A DNA stretch of 62,820 nucleotides from an uncultured Eggerthellaceae bacterium (GCA_910588945.1 CAJUSF010000022.1:1-62820), one strand, 5' to 3'. Shown: positions 1 through 8,994, numbered from the stretch's first letter. The notes: generated by a model from the sequence alone, not told the origin. A program made the numbers and translations.

Positions 1-138
1 CGAAAGAAGGTCTTTCAAAACGTGAGATCATGCGTTGTCTCAAACGATATGTATGTCGTGAGATCTATCGCGTGCTCTGCGCTGAGGAACGCCGTCGAAA
101 CCAGCAAAAAGAAGCCTCTTGACAACATAGGAGCGTCG
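1..138 (+). mobile_element. 3' end of an IS110-family transposase (truncated by window edge)
   Basis: An open frame entering from the left edge (3-122, stop TGA at 120-122) encodes the last 39 residues of a protein with the motif SKREIMRCLKRYV followed by a basic tail. This resembles the conserved C-terminus of IS110/IS116-type DEDD recombinases. The stretch 9-138 is repeated without mismatch, in opposite orientation, at 62691-62820; identity ends 16 bases after the stop, which probably marks the element's right end. The short non-coding tail fits the IS110 group better than the IS1111 group, whose non-coding RNA lies downstream. The sequence just right of the junction matches the spacer of the palindromic repeats, so the element seems inserted within a repeat. 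Family call is by motif only. Confidence 0.7.
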
Positions 139-850
139 AAGGTAATGTTGCAGGTCAACCGTAGGTGCGCATGCGTCCTCCATGCGCACGTTTTTCATCC
201 CAGCACAAAAGAACAGCGGTCGGTTCTGTATTCCACACGTCAGACGATATCCCCGTCCTCGTTGTTTCATGAATGATAAAAGCAATCGCTGCTCCGAGAA
301 AGAAAGCTGAAAGGCTTTCCATGAATAGAGCGCGCGAAGTGCGCGACACCACTTTGTACGAAAGCGGAGTGCGCTCCGGAAAGATTCATAAGAGGACGTC
401 GCCTTCATGAGGGCGTTTCAGGAGCTAGCAGCATCACTGCAACTCACCCGTGCTTATGTCTAGATTCCTCGCTTTGCTCCCTTGCGGTCGCTTCGCTCTG
501 AAAGACAGAGGGGCTGTTGCAGGTCCAAGCCAGCAAACGCGCGCATCAAGGTCGGATGCGCGCCTACGAAGTTCTCAATTCTTGTTGACCGCAAAAGCAA
601 GGCCATAGGTCGAATGTAGGTGCGCATGCGTCCTCCATGCGCACGTTTTGTATTCCAAGGGAAACGTTGTGGAATGAATGTAGGTGCGCATGCGTTTTCC
701 ATGCGCACGTTTTTCACCGTGAAGCATCATGCGACCTGCCTGACCGCGCGCATCAAAAGCGGATACGCGCCTACAGTCAACCTGCAATGTCATTTCACAT
801 ATTGCGGGCCTACGAAGCATCTCCGCGATTATTTCGTCCAAATCGACAAT
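139..850. repeat. Gene-free region built of palindromic A/B repeats
   Basis: No credible gene lies here. Palindrome type A, GTAGGTGCGCATGCG followed a few bases later by CATGCGCACG, occurs at 161-195, 616-649 and 680-714. Palindrome type B, GCGCGCATC followed by GGATGCGCGCCTAC, occurs at 539-567 and 746-774. B1 and A2 are joined by a 48-base spacer, and A3 and B2 by a spacer of about 31 bases; both spacers recur elsewhere (33083-33130 and 31279-31309). The section 200-538 contains shorter GC-rich hairpins but nothing I can assign. Reading frames across the repeats translate into low-complexity Cys/His/Arg-rich peptides and look spurious. Confidence 0.85.
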
Positions 851-855
851 ACAGC

Positions 856-885
856 AAAAAAGGGAAGGCCGAAGCCTCCCCTTTT
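856..885 (-). terminator. Rho-independent terminator of the molybdoenzyme operon
   Basis: Read on the minus strand, the sequence downstream of the membrane-subunit stop forms an 11-bp G/C-rich stem with a TTCG-type loop and one mismatch, followed by a run of six T. It sits about 25 bases past the stop at 912 and would end the three-gene transcript. Confidence 0.75.
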
Positions 886-911
886 GGCAATCCATGTGAA
901 CAGCTAAGAGA

Positions 912-1913
912 TTAGAAGACATTCTCTCCGTATGTCCACTTGTGGATGAACTCTGCATCGTGGTCAACGAGGCGGTTGTAGTAGCGATCCTCGCCCGGAA
1001 GAGGTGCGCGCTCATCGCTGTTAACAACCATGAAGCGAAGAAGCAGGCCGCCGCAAAGAACCATAACTGGAGCGACGACAGACGAAGCTACACCACCTAA
1101 GAAGATGTAGATGAACTCGGGGATCAGAAGGCCGATGCCCATCATGCCTACCCAGAAGAATGCTGCATAGGAACCATGAATCCACTTGTGCGCAACCCTG
1201 TTGGCCGTCTTGTTGCCAGCGCCCAAGAACGAGAGCACCATAACGAGAAGCACGACAACCTCACATGCAACCAAGATGATGTCAACGGTGTGCAAGATGC
1301 CATGGATCGCATGCATAGCAGCGGTGTAAAGAAGAACAGCCTCAATCGAGCCCGTGTTGAGCTCAAAAGGCCACCAACCAGCTGACAGCGTGATAGCAGC
1401 GCAAGCGGTTGAAAGCGCTGATACGGTGAACAGCACAGGAAGAGCCGGAGTTGCCCAGAAAGCATGAGCCTTCAGAGTGGACAGGAAGATACCGGTGTAG
1501 AGCATAATGCAGGTACCGGCGATACCTGCGATAGCAAGGCAGAGTGCCCTGAACATCGCGAAGAAGTTAGCAAGACCTGAAATCCACTCCCACGGAAGGT
1601 AGCTCACAAACCAGATAAGACCGAAGATCATGCAAACTGTAAGCAGACGAGCGCCCCAAGCCAGAACAGACGTGCTCTTCACGAATGCACGATAGAACAC
1701 CATCGGCTGACCAAGGTCGACGACAAGCATCAAGCAGCCAAAGCCAAGAGCCAGAATAGCGATGAAGCTCGGCCATACGAGAAGCTCAGGGATGATCGCC
1801 TCGTTCGGATATACGCACATCGAAAGGATAGCGATCAGGCAGAAGATGCCGCCGCCGAGTCCGCCCAAGAACAGATAGGTTGGAATGGGCCATTCCCAAA
1901 AATGATGCCTCAT
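912..1913 (-). CDS. NrfD/DmsC-like membrane quinol-interacting subunit
   Basis: A 333-residue, very hydrophobic protein with about eight membrane spans, an N-terminal motif WPIPTYLFLGGLGGG typical of the NrfD/polysulfide reductase membrane subunit family, and no haem-binding pattern. Such subunits exchange electrons between the quinone pool and the iron-sulfur subunit. The ATG shares its A with the stop of the upstream iron-sulfur gene (TAATG), and a GGAGG lies 11 bases before it, so translation is coupled. It is the last gene of the 5377-912 operon. The family is clear; the direction of electron flow is presumed to be quinol oxidation with substrate reduction. Confidence 0.88.
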   Translation of the reverse strand: MRHHFWEWPIPTYLFLGGLGGGIFCLIAILSMCVYPNEAIIPELLVWPSFIAILALGFGCLMLVVDLGQPMVFYRAFVKSTSVLAWGARLLTVCMIFGLIWFVSYLPWEWISGLANFFAMFRALCLAIAGIAGTCIMLYTGIFLSTLKAHAFWATPALPVLFTVSALSTACAAITLSAGWWPFELNTGSIEAVLLYTAAMHAIHGILHTVDIILVACEVVVLLVMVLSFLGAGNKTANRVAHKWIHGSYAAFFWVGMMGIGLLIPEFIYIFLGGVASSVVAPVMVLCGGLLLRFMVVNSDERAPLPGEDRYYNRLVDHDAEFIHKWTYGENVF

Positions 1914-2494
1914 TATTTCCTCACACCTCCAAGGTCAGGGATGTAATAGATCTGCGGTTCAGTACCCAGATCCTCAAGCAGGCGGAAGGTCTCAACCGAA
2001 CCGACAAGCTTCGATACCTCGCTGTTCGGATCGTCAAGATCGCCAAAGATACGAGCCTTCTGATGGCAGGTTGCCACGCAGTATGGCTGAGCAGACGGAT
2101 CATCCTTGCGCTTGTCGCGGCAGAAGGTGCATTTGCGAACGAAGCGGTGCAGACGAGGCTGAAGCTTGGACTGATCGCGCATGCCATACGGGCAGGCATT
2201 CACGCAAGCAAGACATGCCATGCACTTGTCATACTCAATCCAAACAGTGCCATCGGCATCCTGCTGAGATGCACCAGTCGGGCAGCACGGAACACAAGCC
2301 GGCTTCTCGCAGTGCATGCAAAGCGTCGGCAGCCAATTACGGTGAACGTTGGGCCACTCACCCTTCACGCCCTCATTCAGAACGGCGTTGTAGACGATAT
2401 CGGTGGGAAGCTCATTCCACATACGGCAGGCTGCCGTACAGGAATGGCATCCGATACAGCGACGCTGGTCTATAACCATGCAGTAACGGGTCAT
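1913..2494 (-). CDS. Four-cluster ferredoxin subunit (DmsB-like)
   Basis: 193 residues with four cysteine clusters arranged as in DmsB/PhsB/NrfC electron-transfer subunits: CIGCHSCTAAC near residue 15, CMHCEKPACVPCC near residue 65, CMACLACVNAC near residue 95, and CTFC with a distant CVATC near residues 125-150. Each should hold a [4Fe-4S] cluster, forming a wire between the molybdenum subunit and the NrfD-like membrane protein. An AAAGGAGGG site supports the ATG at 2494. It lies 12 bases after the large-subunit stop and overlaps the membrane-subunit start by one base. Confidence 0.92.
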   Translation of the reverse strand: MTRYCMVIDQRRCIGCHSCTAACRMWNELPTDIVYNAVLNEGVKGEWPNVHRNWLPTLCMHCEKPACVPCCPTGASQQDADGTVWIEYDKCMACLACVNACPYGMRDQSKLQPRLHRFVRKCTFCRDKRKDDPSAQPYCVATCHQKARIFGDLDDPNSEVSKLVGSVETFRLLEDLGTEPQIYYIPDLGGVRK

Positions 2495-2506
2495 CTTATC
2501 CCTCCT

Positions 2507-5377
2507 TTATTCCTCAGACGTACCGGACTGAACGAGCGGTTCATAGCTCATCGAGTAACGGTTGCCAGTATTCTCATCAAGCAGAGTCTGCGTGCTGGCA
2601 TCGTAAAGATAGCCATAGTACGCATCGTGGTAGTTGCCGGTATCAGGATCGATCATCCAGCCACTGTTTGGATCGTAGACAAACTGCCTGTCAGGAAGCA
2701 TCGCATAGCCTGCCTCAACATTCCAACGCAGATGATCCGGAACCTCATACGGAGCAGTCTCGACACCTGGATAGATACGAATGCCGTGAATGAACTTCAC
2801 AGGCTCACGCTCCATCGTGTAAACATCACCTGTTGCATCATCAACAAGCAGGTTCTGTGCGCTGTCATATCTCCAACCCGTCCACAAATCATGATATGCA
2901 CGAGTAGCAGAGTTCACAAGCCAGCCAGACTCGTCATAGACATAGCCGGTTGCAGGCTGCCAATATGCACCGATCTTCCAATCCCACTCAAGCGGCGGCT
3001 CTACGCCCTCAGGCGGAGCGGCAACGTTTGCCTCCGGTGCTGTGAAGGGAATCTCCTCACGAGCAAGCGGACGCTGGCTCGGGTGCATGTCATGGATGCC
3101 CGGCTCGGATGCTGAGCCCGGGATGGAGAACAAGGTGTCCTCATGGCGATACTCATCAAGTTCGCCACAGCGATAGACCTTGCAAAGCAGGCCGCGGTTT
3201 GCCCAGCTGCCGCCCATCGGGTCGCAGTGCTCTTCGTCAACCGAAGTAAGAACATTGACGTTGGACTCAAGGCAACCGAATGGATTGTCCAGATCAGCAG
3301 AGCCATCACGCTCAGGGAACCACCAGCCACGCGGTGCGAAGATCACGCGCGGATCAATAACAGGCTCGACATCGGCGCGCATCTTGATGCGTCCGCGGCG
3401 AGTCTCAATCCAGCACCAATCGCCATGCTCAATACCCATCTTCTCGGCAGCTTCAGGGTTAATTGAGAAGTATGGCTCTGGAAGCAGGTAGCGAACTTTC
3501 GGAATGTTGTGCCACTCGGAGTGGTGGTATGGCATGAAGCTGCCACCGGTGGAGAGCACAAACGGATACTCCTCTGCGAGCTCTGGTGTATCGATCGGGT
3601 TCTCGATCGTACCGATGTAAGTTGGCATTCCCGGATATCCGAGCTCGCGAAGGATGGTGGAATTGAACTCAACCTTGCCAGACGGTGTCCAGAATCCGCC
3701 ATGAGCCTCGAACTTCTTCTGATGCAGCGGCGGATAGTACATACGAACCATGTCGACAAAGTCGTTGTAGCCCTCGATCGGAAGGCCGAGCGGCTTGATG
3801 ATGTCGGAGTAAGCCTCCTCGAGGTCCTCCCATGGCCACATCTTCGGATCCTGACCACAAGCGAGACCGAGCTTCTTCCAGAACTGATAGTCATCGTGAC
3901 GATCAAACTTCGGCTGAATAGCACGACGTCCGCCCATGAGCGAGTCAGTGGCGCCGTAGTGTGTAACGATGATCGGACGCTCGAGTGCGCCTGCCGCCGG
4001 GAAGATGTAGTCGGCAAACAGAGCCGTCGGGGTCATCCAATATTCAACAACAACCAAGAACTCGACCGCTTTGATAGCGGCAAGTGTCATCTTCGAGTCG
4101 CCATAGGAATTGATCGGGTTCGTAGCGTTGACGAGCAAGGCGCGAACCTGATACGGATCTCCTGTGAGGATGGACTTGAAAACTGACGGACCATGAGCCT
4201 CGCAGAACCACTCGGTCGGAAGGGTTTTGCCCCACTGGCGCTTTGCGGTCTCTGAAATTAGCGTGTATCCAGGCCATGAGGTCAGCTTGAAGCGGCTGAT
4301 CTGCTTTGCCTTCTGCTCTTCCGGAAGCGCCTCGTTGGCCTCCATCTCCTCGTCGGTGAGGTAGTTCATAGCAGGACCCGGCATTCCGTCGCCACCAGGA
4401 ATCTCAAGGTTTCCGGTAACGGCGCGAAGAAGCGCGATGGCGTGAGAGCCTGTGGTGGATGCACGACCAATCTGGTCCCACGTGCAGCCCCACTGGATGC
4501 AGCCGGGGGTGTTCATTGCATACATGCGAGCAGCGGTGCGAATCTGGTCTGGCTCAAGCCAGGTGATCGGAGCAGCCCACTCAGGTGTGTATTCAGCCAC
4601 ATGCTCGAGAAGCTCTTCATAGCCGGAGCACCATTTGTCGATGAAGTCATAGTTGGCCATGCCTTCATAAAGGATTGTGTGAAGCATCGCAAGTGCAAGT
4701 GCAGCATCGGAGCCAGGACGCAGCGGAAGCCAAAGGTCGGCATGCTGCGCGGTCTCTGAATAGCGAGGATCAACGACGATGATCTTCAGGCCGCCCATCT
4801 GCAGATCGGTATAGCCATGCATACCCGGAAGCGTAGATGCGCCAGGATTCATACCCCAAAGAATGAGACAGCGTGCAGCACCGAGGTCGGTCTCAAACGG
4901 CGACCAACCAGCAACACAGGTCTCGGCCATGAATGTCGGAATCCAGCAAAGAAGCGCGTTATGGAATCCGTTAGGGGTTCCAAACTGGTTGAGGAAGCGA
5001 CGACGAGCCCAGTCATCGGTACGGGTGGTGCCGCCTGCTGATGCAACAGCCTCCGCTCCGCTTTCCTCTTTGATCTTGTTGAGCTTTTCGGCTACTTCCT
5101 GAATAGCCTGGTCATATGGGATCTTCTCCCACTTGCCTTCACCCTTTTCGCCCACGCGCTTAAGCGCATGATTGATGCGGGCAGGATGGTTCACATGCAG
5201 AAGCGCGCTCGTGCCACGGCAGCAAAGACCGCCCTGATTCGAGTAATCAGGATCTCCCTCGATCTTGATCACATCGCCGTCTTTGACATAAGCCAAGACG
5301 CCACAGTTTGCGTGACAGAAGTAGCACAGCGACTTCACCATCTCGACGCCATCGGCATGGATATCGATTTCCGCCAT
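2507..5377 (-). CDS. Molybdopterin oxidoreductase catalytic subunit with C-terminal aromatic repeats
   Basis: 956-residue DMSO-reductase-superfamily protein. The N-terminal [4Fe-4S] site is C18-x2-C21-x3-C25 with C52 in LCCRG. Pterin-binding signatures follow (LILWGMNPG near 180, VVDPRYSETA near 205) and a molydopterin-dinucleotide-binding domain ends near residue 790. A cysteine in AETCVAGW near residue 155 is a candidate molybdenum ligand. There is no twin-arginine leader, so the catalytic subunit is probably cytoplasmic. The last ~155 residues are an unusual extension with two related ~50-residue units of the form GYxYD...DxxTGxxYxM. The operon with DmsB- and NrfD-like subunits implies a quinone-linked reductase; the substrate is unknown (catechol dehydroxylase, acetylene hydratase or sulfoxide/N-oxide reductase relatives are all possible). 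Confidence 0.88.
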   Translation of the reverse strand: MAEIDIHADGVEMVKSLCYFCHANCGVLAYVKDGDVIKIEGDPDYSNQGGLCCRGTSALLHVNHPARINHALKRVGEKGEGKWEKIPYDQAIQEVAEKLNKIKEESGAEAVASAGGTTRTDDWARRRFLNQFGTPNGFHNALLCWIPTFMAETCVAGWSPFETDLGAARCLILWGMNPGASTLPGMHGYTDLQMGGLKIIVVDPRYSETAQHADLWLPLRPGSDAALALAMLHTILYEGMANYDFIDKWCSGYEELLEHVAEYTPEWAAPITWLEPDQIRTAARMYAMNTPGCIQWGCTWDQIGRASTTGSHAIALLRAVTGNLEIPGGDGMPGPAMNYLTDEEMEANEALPEEQKAKQISRFKLTSWPGYTLISETAKRQWGKTLPTEWFCEAHGPSVFKSILTGDPYQVRALLVNATNPINSYGDSKMTLAAIKAVEFLVVVEYWMTPTALFADYIFPAAGALERPIIVTHYGATDSLMGGRRAIQPKFDRHDDYQFWKKLGLACGQDPKMWPWEDLEEAYSDIIKPLGLPIEGYNDFVDMVRMYYPPLHQKKFEAHGGFWTPSGKVEFNSTILRELGYPGMPTYIGTIENPIDTPELAEEYPFVLSTGGSFMPYHHSEWHNIPKVRYLLPEPYFSINPEAAEKMGIEHGDWCWIETRRGRIKMRADVEPVIDPRVIFAPRGWWFPERDGSADLDNPFGCLESNVNVLTSVDEEHCDPMGGSWANRGLLCKVYRCGELDEYRHEDTLFSIPGSASEPGIHDMHPSQRPLAREEIPFTAPEANVAAPPEGVEPPLEWDWKIGAYWQPATGYVYDESGWLVNSATRAYHDLWTGWRYDSAQNLLVDDATGDVYTMEREPVKFIHGIRIYPGVETAPYEVPDHLRWNVEAGYAMLPDRQFVYDPNSGWMIDPDTGNYHDAYYGYLYDASTQTLLDENTGNRYSMSYEPLVQSGTSEE

Positions 5378-5457
5378 CTACCTTCCCTCTCTTCTCGTCT
5401 TCTTTCATATGCTTCGTTCATATAGATCGCCTGAATAAAGCACACTAATACCTGCTA

Positions 5458-5485
5458 TTTATACACAAAACTTGCGAAAGTTCAA
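5458..5485 (-). promoter_or_regulatory. Candidate promoter of the molybdoenzyme operon
   Basis: On the minus strand TTGAAC (5485-5480) and TATAAA (5463-5458) are separated by 16 bases, about 80 bases before the large-subunit ATG. The gene itself is preceded by GAGGGAAGG. The match to the sigma-70 consensus is moderate; no regulator site is recognised. Confidence 0.45.
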
Positions 5486-5556
5486 AGACTTTGTGCAAAA
5501 TGGCAGATATAGTCATTCAGCGATTATATATAGATGCTCGTCGATGATGGACATGA

Positions 5557-5585
5557 TTGCCGTATTTTCTGCCAGATGGCTATAA
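5557..5585 (+). promoter_or_regulatory. Candidate promoter of the PhnP-like gene
   Basis: TTGCCG and TATAAT with a 17-base spacer, about 95 bases upstream of the GTG chosen as start. Its position inside a longer open frame argues against the more upstream start codon at 5534. Confidence 0.5.
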
Positions 5586-5686
5586 TTGTCAGGTTTTTAT
5601 GCGCGGTTGAGGCCGGTTTTCAGTATGTGGTCGCACAGAGCAAATGTGCGGGCTCAAGAAGGCTTAACAAGAGTAGAGGAGACATC

Positions 5687-6502
5687 GTGTCCGGACATAC
5701 ATTCACTTTCATGGGAACAGCTGCCGGCTGTGGTGTTCCCTCATTTTTCTGCGATTGTCCCGCGTGCACCGAGGCGCGCAAGAATCCACGTCTTGCCCGC
5801 GGGGATTGCGGAGTGATGATACGCGGTGCTGCAGATGAAAGAGGACATACGTCGACACTCATGATCGACACGCCGCCCGATGCGCGACACCAACTTTTGC
5901 GTGAAGGGATCCGCAGCGTGGATGAGATCGCCTTTACGCACTGCCATTTCGATCATATCGGAGGTCTCGGGGAATACGAGTATCTTGTTCAGCTTGTGCG
6001 CCGCGGCGAGAAACTTCCCGCGTACGGATCGCCCGAGACCCTGCAAGGCATCGCCAAAGAGTTCGAGTATATGACGTATTGTTTGGATTTTCGCCTGCTC
6101 GAGCCCTTTGAGAGTTTCACCTTTGATGGGGTCAAGCTAACAGCGCTTCCGGTGACACACGCTCCCGGCACATACGGATATCTCATCGAAACGGACTCGT
6201 GCCGGCTGTTCTATGCCTCTGATACCGGACGCTTGCCTGATGAAACCGCAGAGCGCGTGCAAGGCGTTGACATACTTGCCATGGATGCAACGTTTTGGAA
6301 GCGCAACTGGAATGAAGATTCGCATCACAGCGTTCAGGAATGCATAGCTGAGGGCCTAGAGCTTGACGCGGGCAAGATTTATCTCACCCACATGTGCATG
6401 CACTACGATGAGCCGATCACGCATGCGCAACTTTGCGAGTATCTAGAGCAATACAGCGGGCGGGTCATTCCCGCCCTAGATGGCATGACACTTGAGATTT
6501 AA
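5687..6502 (+). CDS. PhnP-like metallo-beta-lactamase-fold phosphodiesterase
   Basis: 271 residues from a GTG preceded by GTAGAGGAG; the frame continues upstream but a promoter-like sequence lies inside that part. The protein has the metal-binding THCHFDH motif near residue 85 and later histidines (ALPVTHAPG near 170, YLTHMCMH near 245), plus an N-terminal Cys cluster (FFCDCPAC) like the structural zinc site of PhnP. PhnP hydrolyses cyclic ribose phosphates in phosphonate catabolism, but no phn genes are nearby, so the substrate may be another cyclic nucleotide or phosphodiester. Its stop overlaps the pheT stop by three bases in convergent orientation. It is transcribed alone. Confidence 0.82.
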   Translation: MSGHTFTFMGTAAGCGVPSFFCDCPACTEARKNPRLARGDCGVMIRGAADERGHTSTLMIDTPPDARHQLLREGIRSVDEIAFTHCHFDHIGGLGEYEYLVQLVRRGEKLPAYGSPETLQGIAKEFEYMTYCLDFRLLEPFESFTFDGVKLTALPVTHAPGTYGYLIETDSCRLFYASDTGRLPDETAERVQGVDILAMDATFWKRNWNEDSHHSVQECIAEGLELDAGKIYLTHMCMHYDEPITHAQLCEYLEQYSGRVIPALDGMTLEI

Positions 6503-8994
6503 CCGCGTACTTCAGCTCCGGTGGCGCCGCAGACCTTTTTCACGAGCTTTTCGTGTGCACGCTCGACCTCGTCAGCTGTGAGCGTACGATCCGGTGCGCG
6601 ATAGATAAGCTTATAAGCCATCGACTTCTTGCCTGCGCCCACGCGCTCATCGTCGCGATACACATCGAACAGAGAAACATCCTCGAGCAATTTGCCGCCA
6701 GCAGATCCCATCACTTGGATGAGCTTCTCGTTTGTTACATTGTCTTTTACAACGAAGTTTTGATCGATCTCGATAGCGGGATACGTCGGCACATCCACAA
6801 ACGGACGGGCCGGCTGCATGCACTTATCAAGCGTATCTACATCCAGCTCGAATGCAACAACGGGGGCATCAATCTCAAAATCCTGTGCGACCTTGGGATG
6901 TATCTCTCCGACCCATCCAAGCTTCGCGCCGCCCGAATAAACCTCCGCTGCGCGTCCTGGCTGCAAGAACTTCGCATCAGCAGCTTCAAGCGGCTTGAAT
7001 TTAGGCTTTGGGAGCGCCATTTCACGAATCAGATTCTCAATAATGCCCTTTCCGTCGAAGAAGTCAAAGCGCTCTGGGCGGAAATTCCACGAGTCATTGC
7101 CCATGGCGCCCGTCATGAGGGCGGCCACCTTCGTCTTCTCTTTCGGCTTCTTGCGACCTTGCGCCGTGCTGAACACGGTACCTATCTCATAGAGTTGAAC
7201 GTTGTCCACACTGCGGCTGAGATTGTAGGCAAGAGAACGCAGCAGACCGGGGATGATCGACTGACGCATCACCGATTGCTCGGAGTTGAGCGGATTCAGG
7301 AGCTCTACTGCGATAGTGCCCTCTTCCGGCTCCATCTTGAGGCGCTCCATATCGCCAGGTTCTGCAAACGAATAGGTCATGGTCTCGTTTAGGCCGCTTG
7401 AGCGCAACGTGTGATTCAGCATCGACTTGACGCGGCTCTCACGCGTGATCACGCCTACGCGCTTTGCTGATGTGGGAAGCGTCGAGGTGATACGATCCAT
7501 TCCCCACAGACGAAGCACCTCCTCGTAGAGGTCTATCTCGCGCTCAAGATCAGGTCGGAATGTCGGAGCCAACACCTCGAGCACACCCTCATCATCGGCA
7601 GCACTGACGGTACAACCGAGACGGGTGAGTACGTCTGTTATGAAGCTCTCGGGGATATCCGCGCCGACGAAGCTATTGAATCTATCCGTGCGGAAGCGCA
7701 GGGATCGCGGTTCGGTCTTGAGGGGCCACTCATCCAAAATCGCATCATCGTTCGAATCAGCTGCGACGATCTGGCCGCCAGCAACTTCAACGATGAGCGC
7801 GCAAGCAGCAGCCGAGCGGATATCGATCTCCCAGTCATCAACTCCCCTCTCATAGCGAAGGGAGCTCTCGGAGATCAGACCCAGATTGCGGGATGTGCGG
7901 GAAGTTCGCCCAGGCTCGAATGTCGCCGCCTCGATGAGGATATCGGTGGTCTCATCTGTGATTTCAGTATCAAGACCGCCCATCACTCCTGCAAGAGCGA
8001 CTGCTCCACGATCGGGCGTGGCGATCACGGTCATGTCTTCAGTCAGCTCGCGATCCACTCCATCAAGCGTAGTGAGCCTCTCGTTCGGCTTAGCGGCACG
8101 AATGACTACATGGGCCTTACCATCTTGACCTATAAGCTTATTCAGATCGAAAGAATGAAGCGGCTGCCCGTATAGGAACAGGATATAGTTTGTAACATCG
8201 ACGATGTTGTTTATCGAGCGCTGACCAAGAGCAGCAAGGCGCTCAACCATCCAATCTGGCGACGGACCAATCTTTACACCCTTGATAATACGCGCTGTAT
8301 AACGCGGGCAACGCCGTGCATCCTCAATAGTGATATCGGCGATATCTTCGAGCCGCTGATTCGAATTGGAGGCCTCCATCGACGCAGCGGCCTCGGAAAG
8401 CGGATCGGTCCAGTCGCGCTGATACATGGCACCGATCTCGCGTGCAAGCCCTTTGATCGACAGGCAGTCAGGACGGTTCGGTGTAATCTCGAGGTCAAGT
8501 ACGGTATCGGTATTCTTGAAGTACTCGCTGAAGGGAATGCCGACAGGCGCATCCTCAGGAAGGATCATGATGCCATCATGGTCCGACCCAAGACCGAGTT
8601 CACGTGCCGAGCAATTCATCCCGTTGCTCACAACGCCGCGAAGCTTCGACTTCTTTATCTTGATATCTCCCGGAAGCTCGGCCCCAACCATAGCGGTGAC
8701 GATATGATCGCCCTCATTAAAATTCTGCGCACCGCAAACGATCTGAAGCGGTGCGGGATCGCCGTGCTCATCAAGGTTGTTGTCCCCAACATCGACCATG
8801 CAAACCCACATATGATCCGAATCCGGATGATGCTCTTTCGAGACTACCTGAGCGGTGACGATATGATCGAACGTATCGCCTAAGACCTCGACGCCCTCGA
8901 CTCCGGTTCCGGTAAGATCGAGCCTGTCGCAAAACGCCTGAGTATCGCTTGGGATTTCAACGTATTCATTTAACCAGTTTAAAGATGCCTTCAT
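6499..8994 (-). CDS. pheT: Phenylalanyl-tRNA synthetase beta subunit
   Basis: 831 residues, the normal bacterial length. Domains in order: N-terminal segment (KASLNWLNEYV), an EMAP/OB tRNA-binding domain near 40-150, B3/B4 editing domain near 210-400 (PGRTSRTSRNLGL near 360), B5 near 410-480, catalytic-like core (YEEVLRLWG near 495) and a C-terminal anticodon-binding FDX-ACB domain (DVPTYPAIEID near 740). It pairs with PheS as an alpha2beta2 enzyme charging tRNA-Phe. An AAGGAATG site precedes the ATG. The gene follows pheS by 90 bases in one transcript. Confidence 0.97.
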   Translation of the reverse strand: MKASLNWLNEYVEIPSDTQAFCDRLDLTGTGVEGVEVLGDTFDHIVTAQVVSKEHHPDSDHMWVCMVDVGDNNLDEHGDPAPLQIVCGAQNFNEGDHIVTAMVGAELPGDIKIKKSKLRGVVSNGMNCSARELGLGSDHDGIMILPEDAPVGIPFSEYFKNTDTVLDLEITPNRPDCLSIKGLAREIGAMYQRDWTDPLSEAAASMEASNSNQRLEDIADITIEDARRCPRYTARIIKGVKIGPSPDWMVERLAALGQRSINNIVDVTNYILFLYGQPLHSFDLNKLIGQDGKAHVVIRAAKPNERLTTLDGVDRELTEDMTVIATPDRGAVALAGVMGGLDTEITDETTDILIEAATFEPGRTSRTSRNLGLISESSLRYERGVDDWEIDIRSAAACALIVEVAGGQIVAADSNDDAILDEWPLKTEPRSLRFRTDRFNSFVGADIPESFITDVLTRLGCTVSAADDEGVLEVLAPTFRPDLEREIDLYEEVLRLWGMDRITSTLPTSAKRVGVITRESRVKSMLNHTLRSSGLNETMTYSFAEPGDMERLKMEPEEGTIAVELLNPLNSEQSVMRQSIIPGLLRSLAYNLSRSVDNVQLYEIGTVFSTAQGRKKPKEKTKVAALMTGAMGNDSWNFRPERFDFFDGKGIIENLIREMALPKPKFKPLEAADAKFLQPGRAAEVYSGGAKLGWVGEIHPKVAQDFEIDAPVVAFELDVDTLDKCMQPARPFVDVPTYPAIEIDQNFVVKDNVTNEKLIQVMGSAGGKLLEDVSLFDVYRDDERVGAGKKSMAYKLIYRAPDRTLTADEVERAHEKLVKKVCGATGAEVRG

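Noticed and set aside
139..850. CRISPR-like appearance of repeated GCGCATGCG palindromes
   Set aside because: Repeats are dispersed over the window, spacing is irregular beyond the two fixed spacers, spacers are themselves conserved, and no cas genes are present.
1880..3115. 411-codon open frame on the + strand opposite the molybdoenzyme operon
   Set aside because: It lies antisense to three well-identified genes and has no recognisable motif or SD site.
5534..5686. Upstream start for the PhnP-like gene
   Set aside because: No SD site, poorly conserved-looking extension, and a good promoter lies within it; GTG at 5687 has GAGGAG.
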